In this document: positions 50,867 to 59,973 of the stretch, one piece after another
Layout of the letters: each line of letters starts with the position of its first letter
Numbering within the stretch: position 1 is the first letter of the stretch
Origin: Williamsia sp. DF01-3
GTDB lineage: Bacteria > Actinomycetota > Actinomycetes > Mycobacteriales > Mycobacteriaceae
Direction of reading: 5' to 3'
Length of the DNA: 64,000 nt
Assembly: GCF_023051145.1 (NCBI RefSeq)
Contig: NZ_JALKFS010000005.1
Location: 496,001 to 560,000, forward strand
Notes under the pieces: model-generated
What the model was told of the DNA's origin: nothing
What the model saw: only the letters and a program-made list of their open reading frames with translations
Database searches by the model: none
Program-made: the position numbers and the translations under genes

Positions 50867-51329
50867 GCTGACTCTCCACCTTTACGCAGAAGCGATACCT
50901 CCGCGCCACTGTCTACGATACTGACGTCTGCTGAGAAGCATGCGATGACATAGCGGGTGGTGTGGCATCTTGCAGAACACTGACAACTCATGCCGGAGGA
51001 ACCGTATGTGCGATCTGCCCGACGCAGCCTGAGACTGATCAGACACAAGATCCTTCCGATTGCTGACGAAATTTGTCTGCTAGCAGCGAGATTCGGAACC
51101 TGCGAGAAGCCTGAGGCAGATATACCTGGGGCTTCATGCGTACATGATGTCTATGCCGGCATTCCGGCCTCCTGAGCGGCTCTTTGCGCTGGCGCGGTCT
51201 GATGGAACGGCTCAAGACCAACGACCGGCCGGTTCCACTCATAAGCGATCTTCGTCAAATTGACCCGCACCAGTGTTCAAGGGTTCACACTCGATGGCAT
51301 ATTCATGGGGAGAGCCGAGGTCAGAAGCT
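50867..51329. other. 463-bp region without a convincing gene
   Basis: The base composition is more AT-rich than in the flanks. One frame (50990-51175, + strand) is open for 61 codons but has no ribosome site or family likeness. The region may hold decayed sequence. Confidence 0.4.
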
Positions 51330-51848
51330 GTGCGAACATTCATTCCTAGACTGCTAGCCAGCGCAGCCCTTGCAGCGGCGGCCTGGGGCGTCACGGCACC
51401 AGTCGCCGGGGCCGCGCCAGGAGACGTCACCATGTCGACCCCGTCAGTAACCGGCAACACTGTAACTGCGACGATCACCAACAACTCTTCTGACGCGATC
51501 GTCTGTGCCAGCCTGGGCGCCGATGCGGGCAACCCAAACCCCGCCACGACGCTGTCGGCGAGGCTGTTTTTCGAAACGCCAGAGATCCCTGCTGGGACGA
51601 CCGGGACCTACACCTATTTGATCTATGACGGCGATGCTGGAACGAACGCTGGTATCACCGAAATTCCCGACGGCTCCTACGATATCTATTGGACTTGTAC
51701 AGCAGCTTCGCCCGGGGCTGAAAGTTGGGGAACGCCGCCGTTTCTGACCGCGGATGAAGCGACCGCAACCCCCTACCGCAATATCCAGGTCGGCGCACCC
51801 GAGCCCGAACCTGAACCTACATGCTTCGGCAGCGTATGCCTGCCTTAG
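51330..51848 (+). CDS. Secreted hypothetical protein
   Basis: 172 residues from GTG 51330. The signal peptide is clear (RTFIPRLLASAALAAAAWG, cleaved near APVAGAA). The mature part has an immunoglobulin-like beta pattern (VTMSTPSVTGNTVTATITNN, RLFFETPEIPAGTTGTYTYL) and several cysteines, ending in a Pro/Glu stretch and CFGSVCLP. It resembles exported mycobacteria-type proteins of unknown role. Upstream in-frame starts would precede the signal peptide and are unlikely. Confidence 0.7.
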   Translation: MRTFIPRLLASAALAAAAWGVTAPVAGAAPGDVTMSTPSVTGNTVTATITNNSSDAIVCASLGADAGNPNPATTLSARLFFETPEIPAGTTGTYTYLIYDGDAGTNAGITEIPDGSYDIYWTCTAASPGAESWGTPPFLTADEATATPYRNIQVGAPEPEPEPTCFGSVCLP

Positions 51849-52214
51849 CCTGACCCAATTCGGGTCAAGTGTTCTGGGCATATCGTCGAAAATGGCTTGG
51901 GGCGGCAATGAACTGTCGAACACACACTGACTCCGACGGCGACTACCGACTGAGTGCCAGCGGATGGCGGACGCCGACCCGGTCGTACTGAGTGCTGCTC
52001 TCTTGAAGTCAAGAACAGAGTATCTTCGTCACTGGCAACGAAAAGGCATTGCCGCACAGATACGTGCGTCGACAACCTAGATTTCGTCTGGCCGCGGCCT
52101 ATTCGTGCTCGGTTGTGGGTAGAGTCGCGTGCGAAATTACTAGCGAGCGCGTTACAAGTGGGCCTACATCACTGCAGGGCCCCTGCAGTACGTGCCTCCA
52201 CGAGTGAGAGAGTC
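51849..52214. other. 366-bp region without a gene
   Basis: No credible coding frame apart from the in-frame upstream extension of the kinase gene, which lacks a start with a ribosome site. Likely promoter region of the kinase. Confidence 0.4.
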
Positions 52215-53108
52215 TTGAATCTATCTGTCCCACAGCGTCTCTTGGCGAACATCGGAACTTCGTTTCCGGTTTGGATAGAGCGGCTGCCATTCATCGTGGC
52301 AGATATCGAGGATCGGTGGGACGTGACCGCCGGGGCGCCCTTCGACCCGGGTGGGGAGGCATCGTGGGTGGCTCCTGCTCGCGATAGCTCCGGTCGCGAC
52401 CTCGTACTCAAGATTGCGCCGACACTGCCGGAGAACCGCGACGAAGGGCTCGGACTGAAGCTGCTGCAGTCTGCCGGCGCCGCTCGCGTCTACCGAAGTG
52501 AATGGGTGGGGCCTGCAGTGACTGAAAACGATGGCCCAGATGCAGGAACCGTCTCCCTGCTTCTCGAACGCATACGACCCGGGAACACCCTACGGTCGTT
52601 GCTCGCGGAACCTGACCATGACGAAGTGGTCGCCGAACTGCTGCGGTCGGTATGGGAGACCAATGTGGACGATGTTTCCTTACGACCGCTCAATGAGCTC
52701 ACCGCGTTGTGGGCCGCAGACTTCGAGACCGACGTCGCTGCGATCGCTGATCGAATCGATGCTGAGGTTGCCCGCGATGGCGTCACGATGTTCCGCACGT
52801 TGGCGAGCCAGTCAGACGACCGCGCATTCTTGTTCACCGATTTACATGCCGAGAACGTACTGGCCGGGCCGTCCGGGTGGCGCTTGGTCGATCCAAAGCC
52901 CTATGTCGGCGACCGCTGCTACGACGTGCTGCAGCACCTGTTCAACTGTCGACGTTTCGAGGACGATCCCCTGACGATGATCGGGCGGATGGCCGACCTC
53001 ACGTCCACCGATCGCGATCGTCTACTTGCCTGGGCCTTCGCTCGGGCCGTCATCGAATCGTCCTGGGATCCTCGGTGGATAGCGACGGCGCATCGCCTGC
53101 ATTCTTGA
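52215..53108 (+). CDS. APH-like phosphotransferase (aminoglycoside/hydroxyurea kinase family)
   Basis: 297 residues. FVWIERLP-like opening (FPVWIERLPFIVADIEDRWD) is typical of the APH_6_hur (streptomycin 6-phosphotransferase/hydroxyurea kinase) family, as is AGAPFDPGGEASWVAPARD. The catalytic loop is FLFTDLHAENVLAG, with Asp as base but Thr in place of the usual His-Gly, and the DFG-like region is WRLVDPKPYVGDRCYDVL. Real resistance activity cannot be judged. TTG 52215 with GAGAGAG is the best start; the frame is open 261 bases further upstream without a site. Confidence 0.8.
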   Translation: MNLSVPQRLLANIGTSFPVWIERLPFIVADIEDRWDVTAGAPFDPGGEASWVAPARDSSGRDLVLKIAPTLPENRDEGLGLKLLQSAGAARVYRSEWVGPAVTENDGPDAGTVSLLLERIRPGNTLRSLLAEPDHDEVVAELLRSVWETNVDDVSLRPLNELTALWAADFETDVAAIADRIDAEVARDGVTMFRTLASQSDDRAFLFTDLHAENVLAGPSGWRLVDPKPYVGDRCYDVLQHLFNCRRFEDDPLTMIGRMADLTSTDRDRLLAWAFARAVIESSWDPRWIATAHRLHS

Positions 53109-53468
53109 GTCCACGCGGGTGCCAGGCGTTGGCACATTCCGAGAGGCGACCTTGACGACTTGGCTGGGTTGAGATTGCGGACTCGCGGCTGTAAACATGG
53201 CCCGGTCTCTCGCCGACCCGCTCTCATGGCCGAAACTCTTCCAGACCAAGTACTCGACCGAGCCCACTTGTCCGTTTCGCGACATTCGGTGTCCCATTTG
53301 CTCGATTGCAAACCTGCACAGCGGACCCTAACGTTACTTAGGCAAACCTAATCCGTTCTCCGATCAGGGTCCCGCTGCTGTCACAGATGAAGACGCGCGG
53401 ACGTTCGGTGACCGATCCTCGGCGCCGCCGCGGTCGGTGGAATGGGGTATCACGATCGAAAGGGAACC
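53109..53468. other. Upstream region of the siderophore importer
   Basis: 360 bases with no gene. It contains the IdeR box at 53333-53351 and presumably the promoter of the four-gene importer operon. Confidence 0.6.
53333..53351 (+). promoter_or_regulatory. IdeR/DtxR iron box
   Basis: GTTACTTAGGCAAACCTAA matches the IdeR consensus TTAGGTTAGGCTAACCTAA in 14 of 19 positions, with 13 of the 14 right-hand bases (TTAGGCTAACCTAA) identical. It is 118 bases before the start of the siderophore-binding protein. IdeR with Fe2+ would repress the operon in iron-rich cells. Confidence 0.75.
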
Positions 53469-54491
53469 ATGCCTCGCGCATCACGATTGGTCGCATTGAC
53501 TGCGGCCGCGCTTCTGGCCACCGGGCTCGCAGCGTGCTCGTCGTCGTCCGACGAGAACGGATCGGGGGACGGCGACTGGACGCCGATCACCATCCAACAC
53601 GCCCTCGGGACCACGACGATCGACGAAAAGCCCGAACGCGTCGCGACGGTGAACTGGGCCAACCACGAGGTGCCTTTGGCCCTCGGAGTGGTGCCGGTTG
53701 GTATGGCGGCGGCCAACTTCGGTGATGACGACGGTGATGGCGTGCTCCCGTGGGTGGAGGAGAAGCTCCAGGAACTCAAGGCGCCCACACCGGTGCTGTT
53801 CGACGAGACCGACGGCGTCGACTTCGAAGCTGTCGCCAACACCCAGCCCGACGTCATCCTCGCCGGCTACTCGGGTCTGACGCAGGAGGACTACAACACC
53901 CTCAGCGAGATCGCTCCCGTGGTCGCATACCCGGTGACCGCCTGGGGCACACCGTGGCGCGAGACGATCGAGCTGAACAGCAAGGCGATCGGCAAGGAAA
54001 ACGAGGGCAAAGAACTCGTCTCCCAGCTCGAGAAGGAGATCGCCGACGCAGCTGCCGAGCATCCCCAGATCGCCGGTAAGAACGTCATGTTCCTCACCCA
54101 CGTCGACACCACCGACCTCAGCGAGGTCAGCTTCTACACAACGCATGACACCCGCGCCGCGTTCTTCGAAGACCTCGGAATGGCGACCCCGCCGAGCATC
54201 GCGACCGCATCGGCCGGCACCGAGAAGTTCTCGCTGTCGCAGAGCGCCGAACAGGTGGACGCCCTGAACGACGTGGACGTCATCGTCACCTATGGTGGCG
54301 CCGATCTCGTCAACGCCCTCAAGGCAGACCCGCTGCTGTCGAAGATGCCGGCTGTCGCCTCCGACGCGATCGTCACCCTGCCGAGCAGCGACCCTCTGGG
54401 CACTGCCGCCAACCCGACGCCACTGTCGATCTCATGGGTCCTCGACGACTACCTGTCGATGCTCGCGCAGGCTTCAGACAAGGTTCAGTGA
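53469..54491 (+). CDS. Iron-siderophore ABC transporter, substrate-binding lipoprotein
   Basis: 340 residues. Lipoprotein signal ALLATGLAACSSSSDENG with lipobox LAAC (Cys 23). The class III binding-protein fold has ITIQHALGTTTIDEKPERVA at its start, QPDVILAGYSGLTQEDYNTL, and a long backbone helix between lobes. Acts outside the membrane to capture ferric siderophore and hand it to the FecCD permeases encoded next. ATG 53469 is preceded by AAAGGGA. Expected to be iron-repressed through the upstream IdeR box. Confidence 0.9.
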   Translation: MPRASRLVALTAAALLATGLAACSSSSDENGSGDGDWTPITIQHALGTTTIDEKPERVATVNWANHEVPLALGVVPVGMAAANFGDDDGDGVLPWVEEKLQELKAPTPVLFDETDGVDFEAVANTQPDVILAGYSGLTQEDYNTLSEIAPVVAYPVTAWGTPWRETIELNSKAIGKENEGKELVSQLEKEIADAAAEHPQIAGKNVMFLTHVDTTDLSEVSFYTTHDTRAAFFEDLGMATPPSIATASAGTEKFSLSQSAEQVDALNDVDVIVTYGGADLVNALKADPLLSKMPAVASDAIVTLPSSDPLGTAANPTPLSISWVLDDYLSMLAQASDKVQ

Positions 54492-54501
54492 CTCACAAGT
54501 C

Positions 54502-55581
54502 GTGACGACGGACAAGCAGGCGACACCTAGCCGACTGCGCAAGGCTGAACCCTCCCCAGCCCTCTCGGGCGCCGCCGCAGTGCGGCGCCCGAGAAGGGTT
54601 CGAGCGCTGTGGCTGCTGATCGCGGTCGCAGTGCTCGTGGTTTTGGCCATCCTGTCGGTCAAGGTGGGTTCACGGTTTGTCGGCTGGGCTGATGTGATGG
54701 GCGCGCTCGACGGCACTGACGGGAGCATCGAGCAGGCTGCTGTCGAAAAACGCATTCCGCGAACACTGTTGGCGATGATCGTCGGCGGCGCCCTCGGCGT
54801 GTCTGGCGCGGTCATGCAGGGCGTGACCAGAAACCCCATCGCAGATCCGGGCATTCTGGGCGTCAACATGGGGGCCTCGCTTGCCGTGGTCATCGGTCTT
54901 TCGTACTTCGGTCTCACGTCGTCGACCAGCTTCATCTGGGTGGCCATCGTCGGTGCTGCGCTCGCTGCGATCTTCGTCTACACCGTGGGATCACTCGGGC
55001 GCGGCGGGACCACCCCGCTCAAGCTCGCGTTGGCGGGCGCCGCGACATCTGCGGCTCTGCTCTCCCTGGTCACCGCACTTGTGCTGGGCCGCAACGACAC
55101 TGCCGATGTAGCGCAATCGTGGCGGGTGGGCGGTGTCGGCGGCGGCACGTTCGACAGCATCGAACGTGTGCTGCCGTTCCTCGCCGTCGGTTTCTTGATC
55201 TGCTTGTTGTCGGCGCGTGGTCTCAACTCGTTGGCTTTGGGAGACGATCTGGCCGCCGGGCTCGGTGAGCGTGTTGCCCTGGTTCGTGGCGGTGCGGCGT
55301 TGGGTGCGGTGATCCTTTGTGGCGCTTCGACTGCCGTGACCGGTCCGATCGCGTTCGTCGGACTGCTGGTGCCCCACGCGTGCCGACTGATCGTCGGTGT
55401 TGACCATCGCTGGCTGCTGCCGTTCTCGGCGATCACCGGCGCTGCGCTGTTGACCGGCGCCGATGTGCTCGGCCGAATCATCGCGCGCCCCGCCGAAATC
55501 GACGTGGCGATTCTGACGTCCCTGATCGGTGCACCGTTCTTCATCTACATCGTGCGACGCCAGAAGGTGGGCACGTTGTGA
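54502..55581 (+). CDS. FecCD-family iron-siderophore permease, first subunit
   Basis: 359 residues, about nine or ten helices. RIPRTLLAMIVGGALGVSGA, VMQGVTRNPIADPGILGVNM, and the C-terminal GPIAFVGLLVPHACRLIVG are the standard FecCD motifs; the last contains the coupling helix to the ATPase. GTG 54502 is chosen since the frame upstream runs into the binding-protein gene. It has a long charged N-terminal arm (DKQATPSRLRKAEPSPAL). It overlaps the second permease by 4 bases. Confidence 0.9.
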   Translation: MTTDKQATPSRLRKAEPSPALSGAAAVRRPRRVRALWLLIAVAVLVVLAILSVKVGSRFVGWADVMGALDGTDGSIEQAAVEKRIPRTLLAMIVGGALGVSGAVMQGVTRNPIADPGILGVNMGASLAVVIGLSYFGLTSSTSFIWVAIVGAALAAIFVYTVGSLGRGGTTPLKLALAGAATSAALLSLVTALVLGRNDTADVAQSWRVGGVGGGTFDSIERVLPFLAVGFLICLLSARGLNSLALGDDLAAGLGERVALVRGGAALGAVILCGASTAVTGPIAFVGLLVPHACRLIVGVDHRWLLPFSAITGAALLTGADVLGRIIARPAEIDVAILTSLIGAPFFIYIVRRQKVGTL

Positions 55582-56618
55582 GTGTGCTTGTCGTGACAGC
55601 AGAGTCGATCGCCGAGAGCCGGCAGAACCGTGGTCGTCGGCGTCAAGCCGTGATCGCCATGCTCGCCGTGCTGATCGCAATCGGATTCGCTGTCAGCCTG
55701 ATGGTGGGGCACACGTACTACCCACCCGGCGACGTCCTGAAAGTCATTCTGGGCGAACAGGTGCAGGGTGCGACATTCACTGTCGGACGATTGCGTCTGC
55801 CTCGCGCTGTGCTCGCGGTCGCCGCGGGTCTGTGTTTCGGCTTCTCCGGCATCGCCTTTCAGACCATGTTGCGCAACCCGCTGGCCAGTCCGGACATCAT
55901 CGGTATCAGCGCCGGTGCAAGCGCCGCGGCCACCTTTGCAATCGTGACCTTGTCACTTGGGGCCACCCAGGTGTCGATTTTTGCGATCGTCTCCAGCCTC
56001 GCGGTCGCGGTGCTCATCTATGTCCTGTCGTTCAAGAGCGGCGTGGTGGGCACTCGGCTGATCCTCATCGGAATCGGTTTTGCCGCAATGCTGCTCAGCA
56101 TCACCGACTATCTCCTGGACCAGGCTGCCGAGTGGGATCTGCAGGAGGCGACGCGTTGGCTGACCGGGAGTTTGAATGGAACGTCGTGGACAGAGACGAT
56201 TCCGGTCCTCGTCGCCCTGGTAGTGCTCACCCCGATCCTGCTGAGCCAGACTCGCAATCTCGCCATGACTCAGCTCGGCGATGACGCCGCGTCGGCACTC
56301 GGGGTGCGGGTCAACCGCACCCGACTCATCGTCATCGTCTCCGCAGTCGGGCTCATCGCGTTCGCCACGGCAGCCGCTGGCCCGATCGCATTTGTCGCCT
56401 TCCTCTCCGGTCCGATCGCGGCCAGGCTGGTGGGTCCGAACGGTTCGCTCCTCATCCCGTCCGCGCTCGTCGGTTCGTTGCTAGTACTGGTGGCGGATTT
56501 CGTCGGTCAATTCGCGTTTGATACGCGATACCCGGTGGGAGTCATCACCGGTGTGATGGGCGCCCCCTATCTCATCTACCTCATCATCCGCACCAACCGC
56601 GGAGGCGGCTCACTGTGA
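55578..56618 (+). CDS. FecCD-family iron-siderophore permease, second subunit
   Basis: 346 residues. RLPRAVLAVAAGLCFGFSGI, FQTMLRNPLASPDIIGISAG and GPIAFVAFLSGPIAARLVG are the family motifs; nine to ten helices. Forms the heterodimeric permease with the preceding gene. GTG 55578 overlaps its stop by 4 bases and the ATPase gene begins with another 4-base overlap, so all three are translated as a unit. Confidence 0.9.
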   Translation: MSVLVVTAESIAESRQNRGRRRQAVIAMLAVLIAIGFAVSLMVGHTYYPPGDVLKVILGEQVQGATFTVGRLRLPRAVLAVAAGLCFGFSGIAFQTMLRNPLASPDIIGISAGASAAATFAIVTLSLGATQVSIFAIVSSLAVAVLIYVLSFKSGVVGTRLILIGIGFAAMLLSITDYLLDQAAEWDLQEATRWLTGSLNGTSWTETIPVLVALVVLTPILLSQTRNLAMTQLGDDAASALGVRVNRTRLIVIVSAVGLIAFATAAAGPIAFVAFLSGPIAARLVGPNGSLLIPSALVGSLLVLVADFVGQFAFDTRYPVGVITGVMGAPYLIYLIIRTNRGGGSL

Positions 56619-57421
56619 CCACCACACACTCGCTGACCATCGAGAATCTGACACTCGGGTACGGCAACAAGAACGTCATCGAAAAGCTCGACCTGGCAAT
56701 CCCTCCGGGGCAGGTCACGGCGATCGTCGGGGCAAATGCGTGCGGCAAATCGACTCTGTTGCGGTCGATGTCGCGTTTGCTGGCGCCCCGCACCGGCCGC
56801 GTGGTCCTCGATGGCAAAGAGGTACATCGGACTCCCGCCAAGCAGTTGGCCCGCACGCTCGGGCTGTTGCCGCAATCGCCGATCGCGCCCGAAGGCATCA
56901 CGGTCGCGGACCTGGTGGGACGTGGTCGCCACCCACATCAGGGCATGTTCGCGAGGTGGAGCAAAGAGGACGATTCTGCGGTCGCAGAGGCCCTTGATGC
57001 CACCGAAACAGCCGCTCTCGCCGATCGGCCTGTCGACGAACTCTCCGGTGGACAACGCCAAAGGGTGTGGATCGCAATGGCCCTGGCACAGCACACCGAT
57101 CTGCTGCTGCTCGATGAACCCACGACGTTTCTCGATGTCAGCCACCAGATCGAGGTCCTCGATCTCCTGACCGACCTCAACCAGCAACGGGGCACCACCA
57201 TCGTCATGGTCTTGCACGACCTGAACATGGCGGCCCGTTACTCCGACCACTTGATCGCGCTCGCCGACGGAACACTTCATGCCGCTGGGAAACCCGCAGA
57301 GGTTCTCACCGAGGACACCGTCCGCGCGGTGTTCGGTCTGGAGAGTCAGGTCATCACCGATCCCACATCAGGGAAGCCGTTGATGTTGCCGCTGGGTCGG
57401 CATCACACGATCACCGTCTGA
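56615..57421 (+). CDS. Iron-siderophore ABC transporter ATPase (FepC-like)
   Basis: 268 residues. Walker A is GANACGKST with Ala in place of Gly after Asn; the Q-loop is in LLPQSPIAPEG, the signature VDELSGGQRQRVWIAMAL, and Walker B is LLLLDEPTTFLDVSHQIEVL, and the H-loop VLHDLNMAARY. This is the FecE/FepC type ATPase that drives ferric-siderophore import. Last gene of the iron-regulated operon. Confidence 0.92.
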   Translation: MTTTHSLTIENLTLGYGNKNVIEKLDLAIPPGQVTAIVGANACGKSTLLRSMSRLLAPRTGRVVLDGKEVHRTPAKQLARTLGLLPQSPIAPEGITVADLVGRGRHPHQGMFARWSKEDDSAVAEALDATETAALADRPVDELSGGQRQRVWIAMALAQHTDLLLLDEPTTFLDVSHQIEVLDLLTDLNQQRGTTIVMVLHDLNMAARYSDHLIALADGTLHAAGKPAEVLTEDTVRAVFGLESQVITDPTSGKPLMLPLGRHHTITV

Positions 57422-57573
57422 GTCGCGCCGTTCGGTCGCTGCCAGAGTTGTCGCGAGTTCCCGGGTCTGCACCTGGCGTCGCCTACTGGCAGCCGCCCGT
57501 GTCGCGGGCACCGGACTCGCTTCCGCGATAACGTCGTCCTGGCGGGAACGAACCGAACAGGCTGGGGGTCATC

Positions 57574-58527
57574 GTGAACCGTTTCGCTCTCGTGTCCGGA
57601 TCAGCCGGTCAGATGTTGCGCGAACAGAAGGTCCGCGTACTCCGCATCTACCTGGCCGCCACTACGTTCTTGTACTTCGTCGGGGTGTTCCTCAACCGGA
57701 TCTCACCGAGGAGTGACGAGCTCGCGAACCCCACCGGCGGCATGATCGCTGTTGTCTTGGGAGTAGGCGCACTGATTTACGTGGCGTTCGCTCACGCAAG
57801 GCTGGCTCCCGCGCTTGTCGCGGCGATGATCGCGACGCCGGTGGTCATCGCATTCCACAACTCGATCATCTACGACTTCCCCTGCCTGATCGCGGTGATG
57901 TTCCTGGCCATGTACATTCGGGCGTTCTATCCGCCCAAGCGTGCGTGGATGATGGTCATCTTCCTCACCGCCGCGACGTGCGTGGCCCTGGCGATCGGGC
58001 CGGCGCACAAGCTCGGGATCACCTACGTCGTCTTCGCAGTCGCGATCGTCGGAGCGGCAGAGTCTTTCGGGCTGGTGACACGGTCACTCGTCACCATCGC
58101 GTGCACCGATCCATTGACGGGCGTGCTGAACAGGGCCGGTTGGGAGATCGCGACCACCGAACAACTCGCGCGCGCACGGTCAGCTCACGCCACCATCACG
58201 GTCGCGGTCTTCGACATCGACGATTTCAAGAACGTGAACGACTCTCTGGGACACCAGGTGGGCGATCAACGACTGATCGAGTACGCCCAGCGGTGGAGTT
58301 CGGTGGTCCCGAGAGGCGCTGTTCTCGCCCGCCTCGGCGGCGACGAGTTCGCTCTTCTCATCGCCGGTACCGGACAGACATCTGCATCGGACGTCATCGA
58401 TGAGCTCCGGTCTGTGGTTCCCGAGGCGAGTGTCGGTGTTGCCACCGAGGATGCCGGTGCCACAACCATTTCCGACCTCCTCGACCAGGCAGACGCTGCG
58501 CTGTACGACGCGAAACGAGGACGTTGA
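57574..58527 (+). CDS. Membrane-bound diguanylate cyclase (GGDEF)
   Basis: 317 residues. Six hydrophobic helices fill about residues 20-175 (for example IYLAATTFLYFVGVFL and MIAVVLGVGALIYVAFA), then a GGDEF domain: CTDPLTGVLNRAGWE, VFDIDDFKNVNDSLGHQVGD and ARLGGDEFALLIAG, with the active GGDEF loop intact. The RxxD inhibitory site five residues before is absent (RGAV). It should make c-di-GMP from GTP and respond to a membrane signal. Starts at GTG 57574. No EAL domain and no operon partner. Confidence 0.88.
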   Translation: MNRFALVSGSAGQMLREQKVRVLRIYLAATTFLYFVGVFLNRISPRSDELANPTGGMIAVVLGVGALIYVAFAHARLAPALVAAMIATPVVIAFHNSIIYDFPCLIAVMFLAMYIRAFYPPKRAWMMVIFLTAATCVALAIGPAHKLGITYVVFAVAIVGAAESFGLVTRSLVTIACTDPLTGVLNRAGWEIATTEQLARARSAHATITVAVFDIDDFKNVNDSLGHQVGDQRLIEYAQRWSSVVPRGAVLARLGGDEFALLIAGTGQTSASDVIDELRSVVPEASVGVATEDAGATTISDLLDQADAALYDAKRGR

Positions 58528-58609
58528 GACTGCCGGGTCCCGCCCCGAGGACGGCGCCCATTCTCAGACAACGAGCCCTCGTCTCCGGTCACCCCGCGCC
58601 GGGCCGCCT

Positions 58610-59302
58610 CTACTGATCGGTTGTCTTGGACGTCATCACGCCGTTGAGTGCTGCCCACTGAAGCAACATGATCGTCTTGGCGTCTGCGATCCGGCCGTCG
58701 GCGGTCATGGCCAGCGCATCGGTGAATGGGATCTCAAGCCGTTCGATGTCTTCGCCCTCGCCAGCGACACCTCCACCGGGGCCGTCCACGTCGGACGTGG
58801 TGTAGGGCGCGGCGTAGAAATGAATGCGCTCGGTGACCGACCCTGGGCTCATGAACACATCAAACACGTGGTGAAGTGGGCCGACCCTCACCCCGAGCTC
58901 CTCGTGGGCTTCGCGTCGGATGGCGGTGGCCGGGTCGTCGTCGTCCAGCAGTCCGGCCGCCGTCTCGATCAGCATGCCGTCCGGGTGGCCGTTGACATAC
59001 ACCGGAAATCTGAACTGCCTCGTCAACAGCACCACACCCCGTGCGTTGTCGTAGAGCAAGATGGTTGCGCCGTTGCCCCGGTCGTAGGTTTCCCGTTGTT
59101 GGGTGACCCACTCGCCGTCGTGGCGCTGGTAATCAAAAGTCGTGCGTCGCAGCACATGCCAACCCTGCGAAGACAGCTCAACGTCGCGGACCACAACACG
59201 CTTGTTGCTGGTGAGGTCGCGACCTGCTTGGTCGAGCCCCGTTCTTCCCCGGTGGTCGGGCAGATCGATACCGGGAGTTCCTTGGGCGGACGGCGTGGAC
59301 AT
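58610..59302 (-). CDS. NUDIX hydrolase (GDP-mannose / nucleoside-sugar pyrophosphatase-like)
   Basis: 230 residues. The Nudix box reads GLLDDDDPATAIRREAHEEL followed by GV, i.e. Gx5Ex7REUxEExGU with Asp in place of the first Glu. ATILLYDNARGVVLLTRQFR and VYVNGHPDGMLIETAAG just before it, and a downstream VFMSPGSVTERIHFYAA, match the NudK/ADP-ribose pyrophosphatase group. ATG 59302 has AGGGAGAGG upstream. Two genes of this strand, GNAT then NUDIX, are 16 bases apart and likely cotranscribed. Confidence 0.88.
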   Translation of the reverse strand: MSTPSAQGTPGIDLPDHRGRTGLDQAGRDLTSNKRVVVRDVELSSQGWHVLRRTTFDYQRHDGEWVTQQRETYDRGNGATILLYDNARGVVLLTRQFRFPVYVNGHPDGMLIETAAGLLDDDDPATAIRREAHEELGVRVGPLHHVFDVFMSPGSVTERIHFYAAPYTTSDVDGPGGGVAGEGEDIERLEIPFTDALAMTADGRIADAKTIMLLQWAALNGVMTSKTTDQ

Positions 59303-59318
59303 GGTTTCCTCTCCCTTG

Positions 59319-59801
59319 TCAGGGTTGCTGTGCGTCGCTGACTGAACCTGTGTCTGAACCAACGGTGCGACGCAAGTGCAGAAGGGGGAACGGGCGGCCG
59401 TCCGAATCAAGCGGCGAACGGCCGATCTGCTCGAACCCTCGTCGTTCGTAGAAGGCGACTGCGTCCGGGTTCTGTTCGTTCACATCGACATCGATGGTGC
59501 CCTGTGCCTGAACGGCTCGATACAGCAGCGCTGTACCCACTCCGCGGCCGTGTGTTGTGGGATCGACGAACAACATCTCGAGCCGACCGTCCGTGGTGCC
59601 GCTGAAACCGACTACGCGGCCGCCCAATTCGGCGACCACGAGTTCGACCGTCGGAAAGAACTCTGCTGCCAGACGCTCTGAGTACCCGTCGACATCCGAG
59701 GGGGTGAGGAAGTGGTGGGTTGCCTCTACTGCGGCGCGCCAGACCTCGACCAGCCGAACTGTATCCCGCTCTTCGGCTCGCCTGAGTGCCAGTTCAGGCA
59801 T
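59319..59801 (-). CDS. GNAT-family N-acetyltransferase
   Basis: 160 residues from ATG 59801. The acetyl-CoA site is in LEMLFVDPTTHGRGVGTALL (the R/Q-x-x-G-x-G/A loop), with N-terminal LRRAEERDTVRLVEVWRAAV and C-terminal NPDAVAFYERRGFEQIGRSP. This is the small YjaB/PhnO-type of GNAT with unknown acceptor. It is the first gene of a two-gene unit with the NUDIX hydrolase. The frame remains open upstream for 77 codons with no likeness to the family. Confidence 0.87.
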   Translation of the reverse strand: MPELALRRAEERDTVRLVEVWRAAVEATHHFLTPSDVDGYSERLAAEFFPTVELVVAELGGRVVGFSGTTDGRLEMLFVDPTTHGRGVGTALLYRAVQAQGTIDVDVNEQNPDAVAFYERRGFEQIGRSPLDSDGRPFPLLHLRRTVGSDTGSVSDAQQP

Positions 59802-59973
59802 GGCTCGTCCTGTCCATGACTGAGCACAGTAGTTTGGGCAAATGCCGACGGGCAAGGACTTATAGGGCCCGTGTATGGCGAGCGAACGACCAAGCCGCCA
59901 AACGCATCGGTGTTGCGAATGGCGGCTCCGAAGAAATTTCAAGAAGCATTGTGGCGTCGACGTACGCCCGAGG

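Noticed and set aside
50990-51175. 61-codon frame on the + strand, considered as an HNH-nuclease remnant
   Set aside because: The Cys pairs and HNH residues are absent and there is no ribosome site.
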